A DNA stretch of 64,000 bases from DASSJM01 sp036280655 (GCA_036280655.1 DASUQI010000041.1:124001-188000); one strand, 5' to 3'. Counted from the first letter of the stretch, positions 16,542 to 24,909 are shown. The notes: a model not told the origin generated them from the letters alone. Numbers and translations: made by a program.

Positions 16542-17573
16542 ATGGAGCCGATCCTGGCGACGGCGCCGCTGCGCATCAGCTTCGTCGGCGGCGGCACCGA
16601 CTTCCCCCACTACTTCGGGCGCCACGGCGGCGCCGTACTCTCGGCGACGATCGACCACGCCGCGCGGGTACGCCTCGTCCCCCGCTCGGACCGGCAGGTC
16701 CGGATCCGCTCGCTCGACCTCGGACACCTCGTCGAGTACCACCTCGAGGAGGGGCCCGAGTACGACGGGGTCATGGACCTGCCGAAGGCCGCGATCGCGC
16801 GGATGAGGGTCGAGTCTGGGCTCGACGTCGACATCGAGTCGGACGCGCCTCCCGGGAGCGGGCTCGGCGGCTCCTCGGCGCTGGTCACCGCGTGCGTGGC
16901 GGCGCTCGCGACGCTCACGGACCGGCGGCTCGGCCGGGCGGAGCTCGCGCGCCTCGCCTATGGGATCGAGCGCGACGACCTCGGCATCGCGGGCGGGTGG
17001 CAGGATCAGTACGCGACCGCGTTCGGCGGGTTCAACCTGCTGGAGTTCGGGGCGGACGAGGTCGACGTGTGGCCGCTCGCGCTCTCCGATGACGCGATCG
17101 CCGAGCTCCGGTCGCACCTCCTCCTGTGCTACACGGGCCGCGTCCGGACCGACCTCGGGCTGATCCACGACCAGATCCGGATGTACGAGGACGGACGCGA
17201 GGACACGATCGTCGGCATGAAGCAGCTCCACGCGATGGCGTACGAGATGAAGTTCGAGATCGAGGCGGGGAACCTCGACCGGCTCGGTCCCCTGCTCGGC
17301 CAGGCGTTCGAGAGCAAGAAGCTGATGAACCCGAACATCACCGACGGGACGCCGATCGAGCGGCTGTTCGAGGTCGCCGAGGGAGCAGGCGCCTCCGGGG
17401 GCAAGATCTGCGGGGCCGGCGGCGGCGGGTACCTGCTGCTGGCGTGCCGGCCCGAGGCCCAGCCGGCGGTGCGCGACGAACTCGAACGCCTGGGGGGGCA
17501 GTTCGCCGACTTCGCGTTCCGTCGGGGCGGCGCGGAGGCGCGGTGGGGCGATCGGGTCTGGAGGCCGGCGTGA
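16542..17573 (+). CDS. hddA: GHMP kinase, D-glycero-D-manno-heptose 7-phosphate kinase type
   Basis: The 343-residue GHMP kinase has the N-terminal LRISFVGGGTDFP (10-22), the ATP loop PPGSGLGGSSA (103-113) and the C-terminal GGKICGAGGGGYLLL. This combination is typical of HddA, which phosphorylates D-glycero-alpha-D-manno-heptose 7-phosphate at O-1. The assignment gains weight because a GmhB-like phosphatase and GmhA-like isomerase follow, each overlapping its predecessor by GTGA. Together they convert sedoheptulose 7-phosphate to heptose 1-phosphate. No nucleotidyltransferase (HddC) is adjacent. Confidence 0.82.
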   Translation: MEPILATAPLRISFVGGGTDFPHYFGRHGGAVLSATIDHAARVRLVPRSDRQVRIRSLDLGHLVEYHLEEGPEYDGVMDLPKAAIARMRVESGLDVDIESDAPPGSGLGGSSALVTACVAALATLTDRRLGRAELARLAYGIERDDLGIAGGWQDQYATAFGGFNLLEFGADEVDVWPLALSDDAIAELRSHLLLCYTGRVRTDLGLIHDQIRMYEDGREDTIVGMKQLHAMAYEMKFEIEAGNLDRLGPLLGQAFESKKLMNPNITDGTPIERLFEVAEGAGASGGKICGAGGGGYLLLACRPEAQPAVRDELERLGGQFADFAFRRGGAEARWGDRVWRPA

Positions 17574-18184
17574 GCCGGGGTTTCGGGGGCGCGGTCGAGC
17601 CGGAGGCGAGCGCAGCCCACGAGAGGAACAAGCGGTTCGTCCTGGTCGACCGCGACGGCACGATCAACGAGGAGGTCGGCTACGTGCTCCGCCCCCACGA
17701 GCTCCGGCTGATCCCGGGTGCCGCCGGCGCGCTGCGCGAGCTTCGAGACCTCGGGCTCGGGCTCGTCGTCGTCACGAACCAGTCCCCGATCGGTCGCGGG
17801 ATGCTCGACCCCGAGGGTCTCGAGGCGATCCACGACCGGCTCCGCGAGCTCCTCGCCGATGCCGGCGCGAGGCTCGACCGGATAGAGCACTGCCCGCACC
17901 GTCCCGACGAGGGATGCGCGTGCCGCAAGCCCGGCACGCTGATGGTCGAGCGCGCGGCCGCCGCCCTCGGGTTCGATCCCGCGGAGTCCTGGATCGTCGG
18001 AGACCACGCCGCCGACCTGCGCCTCGGCCGCGCCGTCGGCGCCCGGACGATCCTCGTTCGGACCGGCCACGGCGAGGAGGAGCTCGCCGGCGGCGCGGAT
18101 GCGTTCGCCGACCACGTCGCGGACGATCTCGCGGCGGCGGCGGCCGTGATCCGCGACGAAGTCCGCGCGGAGGTGGGCGCGTGA
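17570..18184 (+). CDS. gmhB: HAD phosphatase, GmhB-like
   Basis: The 204-residue HAD hydrolase shows DRDGT (Asp27 and Asp29), TNQSPIGRG and the GmhB zinc site CPH-x5-CAC (Cys108, His110, Cys116, Cys118), then GDHAADLRLG near 147-156. GmhB removes the 7-phosphate of heptose 1,7-bisphosphate. The GTG at 17570 overlaps the stop of hddA. A histidinol-phosphatase role is less likely given the neighbours. The first 20 residues are an extra N-terminal extension. Confidence 0.85.
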   Translation: MSRGFGGAVEPEASAAHERNKRFVLVDRDGTINEEVGYVLRPHELRLIPGAAGALRELRDLGLGLVVVTNQSPIGRGMLDPEGLEAIHDRLRELLADAGARLDRIEHCPHRPDEGCACRKPGTLMVERAAAALGFDPAESWIVGDHAADLRLGRAVGARTILVRTGHGEEELAGGADAFADHVADDLAAAAAVIRDEVRAEVGA

Positions 18185-18762
18185 CCCTCGATCGCGTGCG
18201 GGACTACCTGCTGGAGACCTCGCGCACCGCGGCGCGCACCGCCGTGTCCTGCGGCGAGGAGATCCTCGGGGCGACCGCGGCGATCGTCGAGTCGCTCCGC
18301 GGCGGGGGCAAGCTCCTGATCTGCGGCAACGGCGGAAGCGCGGGCGACGCCCAGCACCTCGCCACCGAGTTCGTGAGCACGCTCACCGTCGACCGCCGCC
18401 GCGCGGCGATCCCGGCGATCGCGCTCACGACCGACACGTCGCTGCTCACGGCCGTCGCGAACGATTACGGCTTCGAGGGCGTGTTCGCCCGCCAGGTCGA
18501 GGCGCTCGGTCGCGAGGGCGACGTCCTGCTCGGGATCTCGACGAGCGGCGCGTCGGCCAACGTCGTCCGCGCGTTCGAGCAGGCGAGGGCCCAGGAGCTC
18601 CGGACGATCGCGCTCACCGGCGAGGACGGCGGCAAGCTCGGACCGCTCGCCGACGTCGAGATCAACGTGCCGAGCTCGGAGACCTCGCACATCCAGGAGG
18701 CGCATATCGCGGTCGGCCAGCTGATCGCGTTCCTCGTCGAGGACGAGCTCTACCCCGAGTAG
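18181..18762 (+). CDS. gmhA: SIS-domain phosphoheptose isomerase
   Basis: The 193-residue protein is a single SIS domain with GNGGSAGDAQH (49-59), GISTSGASANV (near 118-128) and ETSHIQEAHI, the GmhA active-site residues. GmhA isomerises sedoheptulose 7-phosphate to D-glycero-D-manno-heptose 7-phosphate. The GTG start overlaps the gmhB stop (GTGA). It closes the three-gene heptose operon. Confidence 0.9.
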   Translation: MTLDRVRDYLLETSRTAARTAVSCGEEILGATAAIVESLRGGGKLLICGNGGSAGDAQHLATEFVSTLTVDRRRAAIPAIALTTDTSLLTAVANDYGFEGVFARQVEALGREGDVLLGISTSGASANVVRAFEQARAQELRTIALTGEDGGKLGPLADVEINVPSSETSHIQEAHIAVGQLIAFLVEDELYPE

Positions 18763-18841
18763 GAGCCGGTAGGGGTAGCCCTCCCCGAAGACGGGTGGCA
18801 CCCCCCGTCCCATCGAGTGGGCGAGGCTCTACGGTGGAGGC

Positions 18842-19768
18842 GTGGACACGGTCATCGAACTCGAGAGCCTCCGCAAGGAGTATCGGCGCCTGCGCGGGTC
18901 GAAGACGGTCGCCGTGGACGGGCTCGACCTCGCGGTGCCGCGGGGCGGCGTGTTCGGCTTCCTCGGACCGAACGGCGCCGGCAAGACCACGACGATCCGG
19001 TGCCTGCTCGGCCTCGTCCGCCCCTCCGCGGGCCGGTGCCGGCTCCTGGGACACGAGCCGGCCGCGTTGCAACGGGTGATCGGCCGGGTCGGTTCGATCG
19101 TGGAGAGCCCGACGATGTTCCCCAGGTTCACGGGGCGACGAAACCTCGAGCTGCTCGCCCGCATCGACGGTATCGGGCGATCGCGGGTGCGCGAGGTCCT
19201 CGAGGGGGTCGGCCTCGCCGATCGCGGGGACGACCTGGTCAAGAACTACTCGCTCGGCATGAAGCAGCGCCTCGGGATCGCGGGCGCCCTCCTCAAGGAT
19301 CCCGAGCTCCTGATCCTCGACGAACCGGCGAACGGCCTCGACCCGGCCGGGATCGTCGAGGTCCGGGAGCTGATGCGGCGGCTCGGCCGGGAGGGGCGAA
19401 CGGTGTTCGTGTCGAGCCACATCCTGAGCGAGGTGCAGCAGAGCGCCGACCGGGTTGCGATCCTCGCGAAGGGGCGAACCGTGGCGACCGGTCCGGTGCA
19501 CGAGGTGCTGACGAGCGGACGCGCGGCCGGCATGATCGTGCGGCTCGAGGACCTGGCCGCCGGGATGCGCGCCCTCGCCGACGCGGGGATCGCGGCGACC
19601 TCGGAGGACGGCGCGATCCGCGTGGGCCTCCCGCCCGCGGACGCCTCGCGGGTCACCCGAACGCTCGCCGACCGCGGGCTCTACCTCACCGAGCTCCGGC
19701 CCCACGAGGCGGATCTCGAAACCGTGTTCCTCGAGCTCACGAGCGACCCTTCGTCGGAGGCCCGATGA
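18842..19768 (+). CDS. ABC transporter ATP-binding protein
   Basis: The 308-residue protein is an ABC-2-type exporter ATPase. Walker A is GPNGAGKTT (42-50), the signature reads YSLGMKQRL in place of LSGGQ, and Walker B is LLILDEP with NGLDP after it. The C-terminal 80 residues are the extra domain common to drug and antibiotic exporters of this class. The next gene, the permease, overlaps by ATGA. Substrate unknown. Confidence 0.9.
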   Translation: MDTVIELESLRKEYRRLRGSKTVAVDGLDLAVPRGGVFGFLGPNGAGKTTTIRCLLGLVRPSAGRCRLLGHEPAALQRVIGRVGSIVESPTMFPRFTGRRNLELLARIDGIGRSRVREVLEGVGLADRGDDLVKNYSLGMKQRLGIAGALLKDPELLILDEPANGLDPAGIVEVRELMRRLGREGRTVFVSSHILSEVQQSADRVAILAKGRTVATGPVHEVLTSGRAAGMIVRLEDLAAGMRALADAGIAATSEDGAIRVGLPPADASRVTRTLADRGLYLTELRPHEADLETVFLELTSDPSSEAR

Positions 19769-20511
19769 TCGCCCTGCTCGCGTCCGAGTTCCGCCGGTTT
19801 CGCTCCCGCCGGCTGGTGAAGGGGCTCCTGCTCCTCGAACTGCTGGGGATCGTCGTCGCCGGCGTGATCGTGTACATCACGCAGGAGTACGAGCTGTCGG
19901 CCTTCCCCAACGCCTTGAAGGGGGCCTCGCTCGTCCTGCTCTCCGTGGGATGGATGCTCGGCGCCTCCGCGATCGGGGCGGAGTGGCACTCGGGGCACCT
20001 CACGACGATCCTGACCTGGGAGCCGCGCCGCTGGCGGGTCATCGCGGCCAAGATCGCCGCGAGCCTCACCGGCGTGTTCGTCCTCTCGATCGTGGTGCAG
20101 GTGTTCCTGGGCGTCGCGCTCGCGATCGACGCCGCGGGCACGGGCTCGACCGCCGGCGTCGACGGCTCGTGGCTGTCGGAGTCCGCGGCGGTCGGGCTCC
20201 GCGTCGCGTTGCTCTCCACGATCTTCGCGGGGTTCGGGTTCGCGCTCGCGGCGGCGGGCCGGAACACGGCCGTCGCGCTCGGCGTCGGGTTCGGCTACCT
20301 CGTGATCGTCGAGAACCTCGTCCGCGGGCTGCGCCCAGAGTGGGCGCCGTGGCTGCTCTCGGACAACGCGGCTGCGTACCTGATCGGGTCGTCGGCCGAC
20401 TTCCCGCTCGGCGGGCGGACCCCGGGCCAGGCCGGCCTCTACCTCGCCGCCTGTGCCCTCGTCCTGTTGCTCGGCGCGAGCGGCGTCTTCCGCGCGCGGG
20501 ACGTGACCTGA
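19765..20511 (+). CDS. ABC-2 type permease
   Basis: The 248-residue protein has six hydrophobic segments (about residues 20-38, 50-72, 95-118, 142-165, 170-190, 222-240) and the usual ABC-2 architecture. It partners the ATPase encoded just upstream, whose stop it overlaps. The complex probably exports a small molecule; the substrate cannot be inferred. Confidence 0.85.
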   Translation: MIALLASEFRRFRSRRLVKGLLLLELLGIVVAGVIVYITQEYELSAFPNALKGASLVLLSVGWMLGASAIGAEWHSGHLTTILTWEPRRWRVIAAKIAASLTGVFVLSIVVQVFLGVALAIDAAGTGSTAGVDGSWLSESAAVGLRVALLSTIFAGFGFALAAAGRNTAVALGVGFGYLVIVENLVRGLRPEWAPWLLSDNAAAYLIGSSADFPLGGRTPGQAGLYLAACALVLLLGASGVFRARDVT

Positions 20512-20519
20512 CCAGCCGC

Positions 20520-20549
20520 TTGACCTCCGAACACCTGTTCGGATAGCCT
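20520..20549 (+). promoter_or_regulatory. SOS-type promoter with LexA-like box in the spacer
   Basis: TTGACC (20520-20525), an 18-bp spacer and TAGCCT (20544-20549) form a strong promoter. The spacer contains CGAACACCTGTTCG (20528-20541), a perfect CGAAC-N4-GTTCG dyad that meets the actinobacterial LexA consensus except at one internal base. LexA bound there would block the promoter. The target gene is a repair-type nuclease, which fits SOS control. Confidence 0.72.
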
Positions 20550-20581
20550 GCTCCTCCTCGCGCGGCCCCGGCGGGAGGGCG

Positions 20582-22225
20582 GTGCTCGGCCAGGCGATCC
20601 AGACCACGCTCGAGGACGGCGCGCCGCTGTCCGAGGTCGAGTTCGTCGTGGTCGACCTCGAGACGACGGGCGGCTCGCCGGCCGACTGCCGCATCACCGA
20701 GATCGGCGCCGTGAAGCTCCGGGGCAGGGAGCGCACCGGCGTGTTCGAGACGCTCGTGAACCCCGGACAACCGATCCCTCGCCAGATCACGCACCTCACC
20801 GGGATCGACGACCTGATGGTCGCGGGCGCGCCGCCGATCGAGTGGGTGCTCCCCTCGTTCGCCGAGTTCGCGCGCGGCTGCGTGTTCGTGGCGCACAACG
20901 CGACGTTCGACTTCACGTTCCTGAACGCGGCGTTCCAGCGGCTGGACTACGACCCGCTCCCGCCGCCGCCGGTGTGCACGGCGAAGCTCGCGCGCCGCGT
21001 CGTCTGGCCCGACGTCCCGAACGTGCGGCTGCGGACGCTCGCCCAGTACTTCCGGACGGCGGCGCGCCCGACGCACCGGGCACTCCCGGACGCGGAGACG
21101 TGCGCCGAGGTGCTCCATGGGCTGCTCGAGTTCGGCGGGCGGCTCGGCATCGCGACGCTCGGCGAGCTGCACGGCGCGGTCCGCGCTCGCGGACGTCCGA
21201 ACTTCGGGAAGATCCGGCTCGCCGAACACCTTCCCGACGCGCCGGGCGTCTACCTGTTCCGCGGCCGCGACGGCACGGTGCTCTACGTCGGCAAGTCGAA
21301 CCGGCTGCGATCGCGCGTGAAGAGCTACTTCTACGGCGACACGCGCAAGAAGGTCGAAGACCTGCTCGCCGAGGCCGCGTCGGTCGACGGGATCGCGTGC
21401 GCGACCGAACTCGAGGCGCTCGTCGTCGAGGCCCGGAAGATCCGCGAGCACGAGCCGAAGTACAACCGCAAGGGCAAGACGTGGCGCCGGTACGCGTACC
21501 TGCGCGTCGACGACGCGGAGGCGTACCCCCGCATCAAGGTCGTCCGCGAGCCGAAGGGCGCCGGCGCGTTCCTCGGGCCGTTCCCCTCGTCCAGCCTCGC
21601 GCGACAGGCGAAGGAGGCGCTCGAGGACGCCTTCGCGATCCGGCGGTGCACGACGCCGATGCGCGCGGCGACGCGGTTCGCGCCGTGCGCGCTCGCCGAC
21701 ATGGGCAGGTGCCTCGCCCCATGCGACGGCCGCGCCGGCCCCGAGCGTTACGGGGAGCTCGTCCGGTCCCTCATCTCCTCCCTCTCCACCCCGGGCGGGC
21801 TCCTCGGAACGCTCGAGGCGCGGATGCGCGACCTCGCCGAGCAGGAGCGGTTCGAGGAGGCCGGGCTCGCCAGGGACCGGCTCCGCGCGCTCGCCGAGGC
21901 GCTCCTGCGCTCGAGGCAGGACGCGTGGCTGCTCGGCGGCGGCGACGTCGTCCTCCGGGACGGGGCGGGTCAGCGACTGCGCCTACGCGGCGGGGCGCTG
22001 GTGCGCGGCGGAGGTGAGGCGCCGCTCGGCGCGCCGTGCCCACGGGACCGCGCCGACGAGCTGTCGGCACTCCGGGCGTGGCTCGCCCGAGGCGAGGTCG
22101 CGGTCGAGGCCGCGGAGGTCCCCCTCGCCGAACCCGTCGCGGGCGGCGCGGAGCTGCATCGGCTCCTCACCATGCTGCGGCCACGCGATCGTCGCGAGGA
22201 CGGTGTGCGCTCCGACCGCCGATAG
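20582..22225 (+). CDS. DEDDh exonuclease / GIY-YIG (UvrC-like) nuclease fusion
   Basis: The 547-residue protein joins a DnaQ-like 3'-5' exonuclease (VDLETT, Asp25/Glu27; HNATFDF near 105-111; HRALPDAETC near 165-174) to a UvrC/Cho-type GIY-YIG endonuclease domain (PGVYLFRG...TVLYVGKSNRLRSRVKSYF, 221-250), plus a UvrB-binding-like coiled region near 420 (LAEQERFEEAGLARDRLRALAE). Fusions of this sort occur in Actinobacteria (for example M. tuberculosis Rv2191, from memory). It lacks the UvrC C-terminal RNase H nuclease and helix-hairpin-helix, so it is closer to Cho. The promoter carries a LexA-like box, pointing to SOS induction. The start is a GTG. Confidence 0.88.
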   Translation: MLGQAIQTTLEDGAPLSEVEFVVVDLETTGGSPADCRITEIGAVKLRGRERTGVFETLVNPGQPIPRQITHLTGIDDLMVAGAPPIEWVLPSFAEFARGCVFVAHNATFDFTFLNAAFQRLDYDPLPPPPVCTAKLARRVVWPDVPNVRLRTLAQYFRTAARPTHRALPDAETCAEVLHGLLEFGGRLGIATLGELHGAVRARGRPNFGKIRLAEHLPDAPGVYLFRGRDGTVLYVGKSNRLRSRVKSYFYGDTRKKVEDLLAEAASVDGIACATELEALVVEARKIREHEPKYNRKGKTWRRYAYLRVDDAEAYPRIKVVREPKGAGAFLGPFPSSSLARQAKEALEDAFAIRRCTTPMRAATRFAPCALADMGRCLAPCDGRAGPERYGELVRSLISSLSTPGGLLGTLEARMRDLAEQERFEEAGLARDRLRALAEALLRSRQDAWLLGGGDVVLRDGAGQRLRLRGGALVRGGGEAPLGAPCPRDRADELSALRAWLARGEVAVEAAEVPLAEPVAGGAELHRLLTMLRPRDRREDGVRSDRR

Positions 22226-22228
22226 ACT
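22223..22228 (+). promoter_or_regulatory. -10 box of thiolase gene, leaderless
   Basis: TAGACT is followed by 7 bases and the GTG at 22236. The box lies at the very end of the nuclease gene. Confidence 0.5.
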
Positions 22229-22235
22229 GGGCGCC

Positions 22236-23408
22236 GTGGAGACCGCGGTCATCGTCGAGGGCGCGCGCACGCCGATCGGACGCTTCCTTGGGTCGTACGC
22301 CGAGCTCCCCGCGGTCGACCTCGGCGTCCTGGCGGCGAAGGAGGCGATGCGCCGCTCCGGCGTCGAACCCGACGCGATCGACCAGACGATCCTCGGCCAC
22401 GCGCGCCAGGCCGGGAACGGCCCGAACACCGGGCGCCAGGTGAGCGTCCGGGCGGGCGTGCCGGTCGAGGTCTCGGCGTACAACGTCAACATCGCGTGCG
22501 GCTCGGGGATGAAGGCGCTGCAGCTCGGGGCACAGCAGATCGCGCTCGGCGACGCGGAGGTCGTGCTCGTCGGCGGCATGGAGAACATGACGCGGGTGCC
22601 GTTCATCCTCGACCGGATGCGCACCGGCTACCGGATGGGCGACGCGACGGCCTACGACGGGATGTACCGCGACGGCCTGCTCGACCCGCTCTGCGGGCTG
22701 ATCATGGGCGAGACGGCAGAGAACCTCGTGGACCGGTACGACATCTCGCGCGAGGAGCAGGATGCGTTCGCGCTCGAGTCGCAACAGAAGGCTGCGGCCG
22801 GCACGGAGGCACGCGCCTCGGAGCTGTTCCCGGTCGAGGCTCGGGGTCCGGAAGGACCGATCACCGTCACCACCGACGAGCATCCGCGGCCGGACACCAC
22901 GCTCGAGAAGCTCGCGAGGCTCGAACCCGTGTTCCGCGACGGCGGCAGCGTCACCGCGGGCAACTCGAGCGGCATCACCGACGGCGCCGCCGCGATGGTG
23001 CTGATGTCCGAGTCGCGCGCGCGGACCGAGGGCCGGGAACCACTCGCGAAGGTCGTCGGCATGTCGTGGGCCGGGGTGCCGCCCGAGATCATGGGCATCG
23101 GCCCGGTGCCGGCGACGCAGAAGGTGCTCGAACGGACGGGTCTCGCGCTCGCCGACCTCGACCTGATCGAGATCAACGAGGCGTTCGCCGCGCAGGTGAT
23201 CGCGTGCGAGCGCGACCTGAAGTTCGAACGCGACCGCCTGAACGTGAACGGCGGGGGGATCTCGCTCGGCCACCCGATCGGGATGTCCGGCGCGCGGATC
23301 GTCCTGTCGCTCGCGTACGCGATGCGGGCGCGCGGCGCGGCACTCGGGCTGGCGACGCTCTGCATCTCGGGAGGACAGGGCCTCGCGGTCGTGCTCGAGC
23401 GTTCCTGA
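22236..23408 (+). CDS. thiolase (acetyl-CoA acetyltransferase)
   Basis: The 390-residue protein is a type II thiolase. The nucleophilic Cys88 lies in NIACGSGMKAL, and NEAFAAQ, GHPIGMSGAR (catalytic His) and CISGGQG (second Cys) complete the active site. It condenses two acetyl-CoA or cleaves acetoacetyl-CoA. No fatty-acid or PHB genes adjoin it, so a degradative or biosynthetic role cannot be chosen. It starts 11 bases after the nuclease stop with a leaderless-type -10. Confidence 0.93.
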   Translation: METAVIVEGARTPIGRFLGSYAELPAVDLGVLAAKEAMRRSGVEPDAIDQTILGHARQAGNGPNTGRQVSVRAGVPVEVSAYNVNIACGSGMKALQLGAQQIALGDAEVVLVGGMENMTRVPFILDRMRTGYRMGDATAYDGMYRDGLLDPLCGLIMGETAENLVDRYDISREEQDAFALESQQKAAAGTEARASELFPVEARGPEGPITVTTDEHPRPDTTLEKLARLEPVFRDGGSVTAGNSSGITDGAAAMVLMSESRARTEGREPLAKVVGMSWAGVPPEIMGIGPVPATQKVLERTGLALADLDLIEINEAFAAQVIACERDLKFERDRLNVNGGGISLGHPIGMSGARIVLSLAYAMRARGAALGLATLCISGGQGLAVVLERS

Positions 23409-23411
23409 TCC

Positions 23412-23786
23412 TCAGCTCGCCCCGGGGAGATCGATCGCGACGGGCAGCGCGGTCCGCCGCCACTCCTGCAGGTCGTCCGAGTAGCGAGGGACGTACTTCT
23501 CGGTCAGGAGCCGCCGCGCGAGTTCGTCCTCCTCGGGATCCTCCACGAGCCGGGCCCGGCAGATCAGGTCTCGGTCGCCGAGGCGGAGCCCCACGGTGGG
23601 ATGGGCCCGCAGGTTCTTCACCCAGTCGTTGGCGTCGCCGCCGCCGGAGAGCAGGTAGACGACGTCGCCGTGCAGCGCGAACCAGATCTCGATCGTGTGC
23701 GGGTTGCCGGAGCGGCGTCCCGTCGTCGTGACGTAGCAGTAGTCGAGGTCGGCGCGCTCGCCGTCGTCCACTACCAGACGGCCCAC
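23412..23786 (-). CDS. Ddn/DUF385-like F420-binding protein
   Basis: The 124-residue protein belongs to the nitroreductase/deazaflavin (Ddn-like) split-barrel family. Visible features are YVTTTGRRSGNPHTIEIWFALHG, YLLSGGGDANDWVKNLRAHP and a C-terminal LPVAIDLPG. The GxDANDWVKNLRAxP motif typifies F420-dependent quinone or nitro reductases. It is the last gene of a five-gene unit of small overlapping ORFs; its GTG start overlaps the TM peptide gene by 16 bases. Confidence 0.82.
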   Translation of the reverse strand: MGRLVVDDGERADLDYCYVTTTGRRSGNPHTIEIWFALHGDVVYLLSGGGDANDWVKNLRAHPTVGLRLGDRDLICRARLVEDPEEDELARRLLTEKYVPRYSDDLQEWRRTALPVAIDLPGAS

Positions 23787-23878
23787 ACGACGAGGGCCAC
23801 GAGCGCCGCGATCCCGAGCAGGAGGAAGAGCAGGTCGCCACGCTTGATCCGCCCCGGCTGCATCGCGTTGAACCCCAC
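23771..23878 (-). CDS. 35-residue single-TM peptide
   Basis: The 35-residue ORF has a short basic N-terminus (QPGRIKRGD) followed by one hydrophobic helix (LLFLLLGIAALVALVVWAVW). Its GTG follows the stop of the 75-residue gene by one base, so it is probably translationally coupled. It is absent from most automatic ORF thresholds. I infer it is an inner-membrane micropeptide; function unknown. Confidence 0.55.
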   Translation of the reverse strand: MGFNAMQPGRIKRGDLLFLLLGIAALVALVVWAVW

Positions 23879-23879
23879 G

Positions 23880-24107
23880 TCAGGCCTCCTGCGGCAGACG
23901 GTAGTACTCGCGGAACTTCGGCTCCGAGAGCCACGCGAGGTGCTGACGAACGGTCGAGGCGTAGGTCGTGGCCTCGTCCCCGTCCCGGCACGCCCGCACC
24001 GAGACGTCGGCGCCGTCCCGCACGATCGCGACGCTCCAGGCGCCGTCCTCCGACCGGAGGTCGACCGCGTAGCGCCCGGCGGCGTCGGACTCGGCCAGGG
24101 TGTTCAC
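23880..24107 (-). CDS. small conserved-context protein, unknown
   Basis: I do not recognise this 75-residue protein. It has a beta-rich N-terminal half (YAVDLRSEDGAWSVAIVRDG), two short helices and a C-terminus with paired aromatics (FREYYRLPQEA). Its GTG start overlaps the stop of the Cys-containing gene upstream (GTGA). Good coding bias supports it as real. Confidence 0.6.
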   Translation of the reverse strand: MNTLAESDAAGRYAVDLRSEDGAWSVAIVRDGADVSVRACRDGDEATTYASTVRQHLAWLSEPKFREYYRLPQEA

Positions 24108-24394
24108 CGCTCCGCGCCGCCGTGCGGCCGCTGGAGGCGCTCGAGGTGCCCGAGGGTCTGCGACAGGACCGTGTCCGCGTCGAGCACGAACTCGGGCTCG
24201 AGGTCCGCGATCTTCTCGAGGGCGTTCTCGAGCGTGTCGCCGGCCGACTCCGCGTCCCGCAGCAGCTCGACGAGCACCGCGGCGTAGTCGGACTGGAACG
24301 GCTTGCCGTCCCACGGGCACCGGCCGCCGTTGCCGATCACCTGCTCGACCAGGAACTCCCGGCCGCACCGCCTGCACGTCCCCTTGATCTTCAC
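24104..24394 (-). CDS. small protein with zinc-ribbon-like N-terminus
   Basis: The 96-residue protein begins VKIKGTCRRCGREF and carries GGRCPWDGKPF, giving Cys7, Cys10 and Cys26, a probable metal knuckle. The rest is a helical stretch with regular leucines (ENALEKIADLEPEFVLDADTVLSQTLGHLERLQ), suitable for a coiled coil. GAGGGA upstream supports the GTG at 24394, which overlaps the receiver-like gene. Function unknown. Confidence 0.65.
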   Translation of the reverse strand: MKIKGTCRRCGREFLVEQVIGNGGRCPWDGKPFQSDYAAVLVELLRDAESAGDTLENALEKIADLEPEFVLDADTVLSQTLGHLERLQRPHGGAER

Positions 24395-24822
24395 GCGCTC
24401 TCCCTCGTGTCGCCGGAACGAACCGCCGGCCCCGTGCGCCGCTCGCCGATCAGCTGGACCAGCCGGTCCGCGAGCTCGAAGGGGTCCACGGGCTTGACGA
24501 ACCACGCGTCCGCGCCGGACCAGCGTGCGAGCCACTCGTCCTGCCGCCGTTCGAGCAGGATCACGATCGGTCCGAGGTAGGGCTCGGCCGCCCCTCGGAG
24601 GTCCTTCGCGAGCGAGAAAGCGCCCGCCCTCGACGCGATCTCGTCCGCGACGACCGCGTCCGGATCCTCACGGAGCCCGATCGTCGCCCCGTTCTTCCCG
24701 TCGGTCGCGTCCAGGAACGAGAGCGGCTCGCCGAGACGCCGCTCGAGGCTGCCGACCGCGACGCGCATGAGGTCGCGCGAGCTCGGATCGGGCGACACGA
24801 GCAAGATCCTCACGCGCCGCAT
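24391..24822 (-). CDS. response-regulator receiver-like protein
   Basis: This ORF of about 143 residues has the receiver fold order: an N-terminal VRILLVSPDPSSRDLMRVAVG strand/helix, a middle DAVVADEIASRAG strand and a C-terminal WFVKPVDPFELADRL, where the Lys matches the conserved receiver Lys. The acidic pocket pair is reduced to one Asp (SPDP) and the phospho-acceptor sits in VVADE, so activity is uncertain. It has no output domain. It starts the five-gene unit ending at 23412. Alternative starts are TTG 24831 and GTG 24813. Confidence 0.65.
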   Translation of the reverse strand: MRRVRILLVSPDPSSRDLMRVAVGSLERRLGEPLSFLDATDGKNGATIGLREDPDAVVADEIASRAGAFSLAKDLRGAAEPYLGPIVILLERRQDEWLARWSGADAWFVKPVDPFELADRLVQLIGERRTGPAVRSGDTRESA

Positions 24823-24848
24823 CCTACCCAACCCCGGGGAGAGCCTCG

Positions 24849-24877
24849 TTGAGCGGGGCCTATGCCGAGGCTATCGT
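24849..24877 (+). promoter_or_regulatory. promoter of aquaporin gene
   Basis: TTGAGC (24849-24854), a 17-bp spacer and TATCGT (24872-24877) form a good SigA-like promoter, followed by an AGGAGG Shine-Dalgarno. Confidence 0.6.
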
Positions 24878-24909
24878 GGCCGAACCGACCGACCAGAGGA
24901 GGTATCGGG

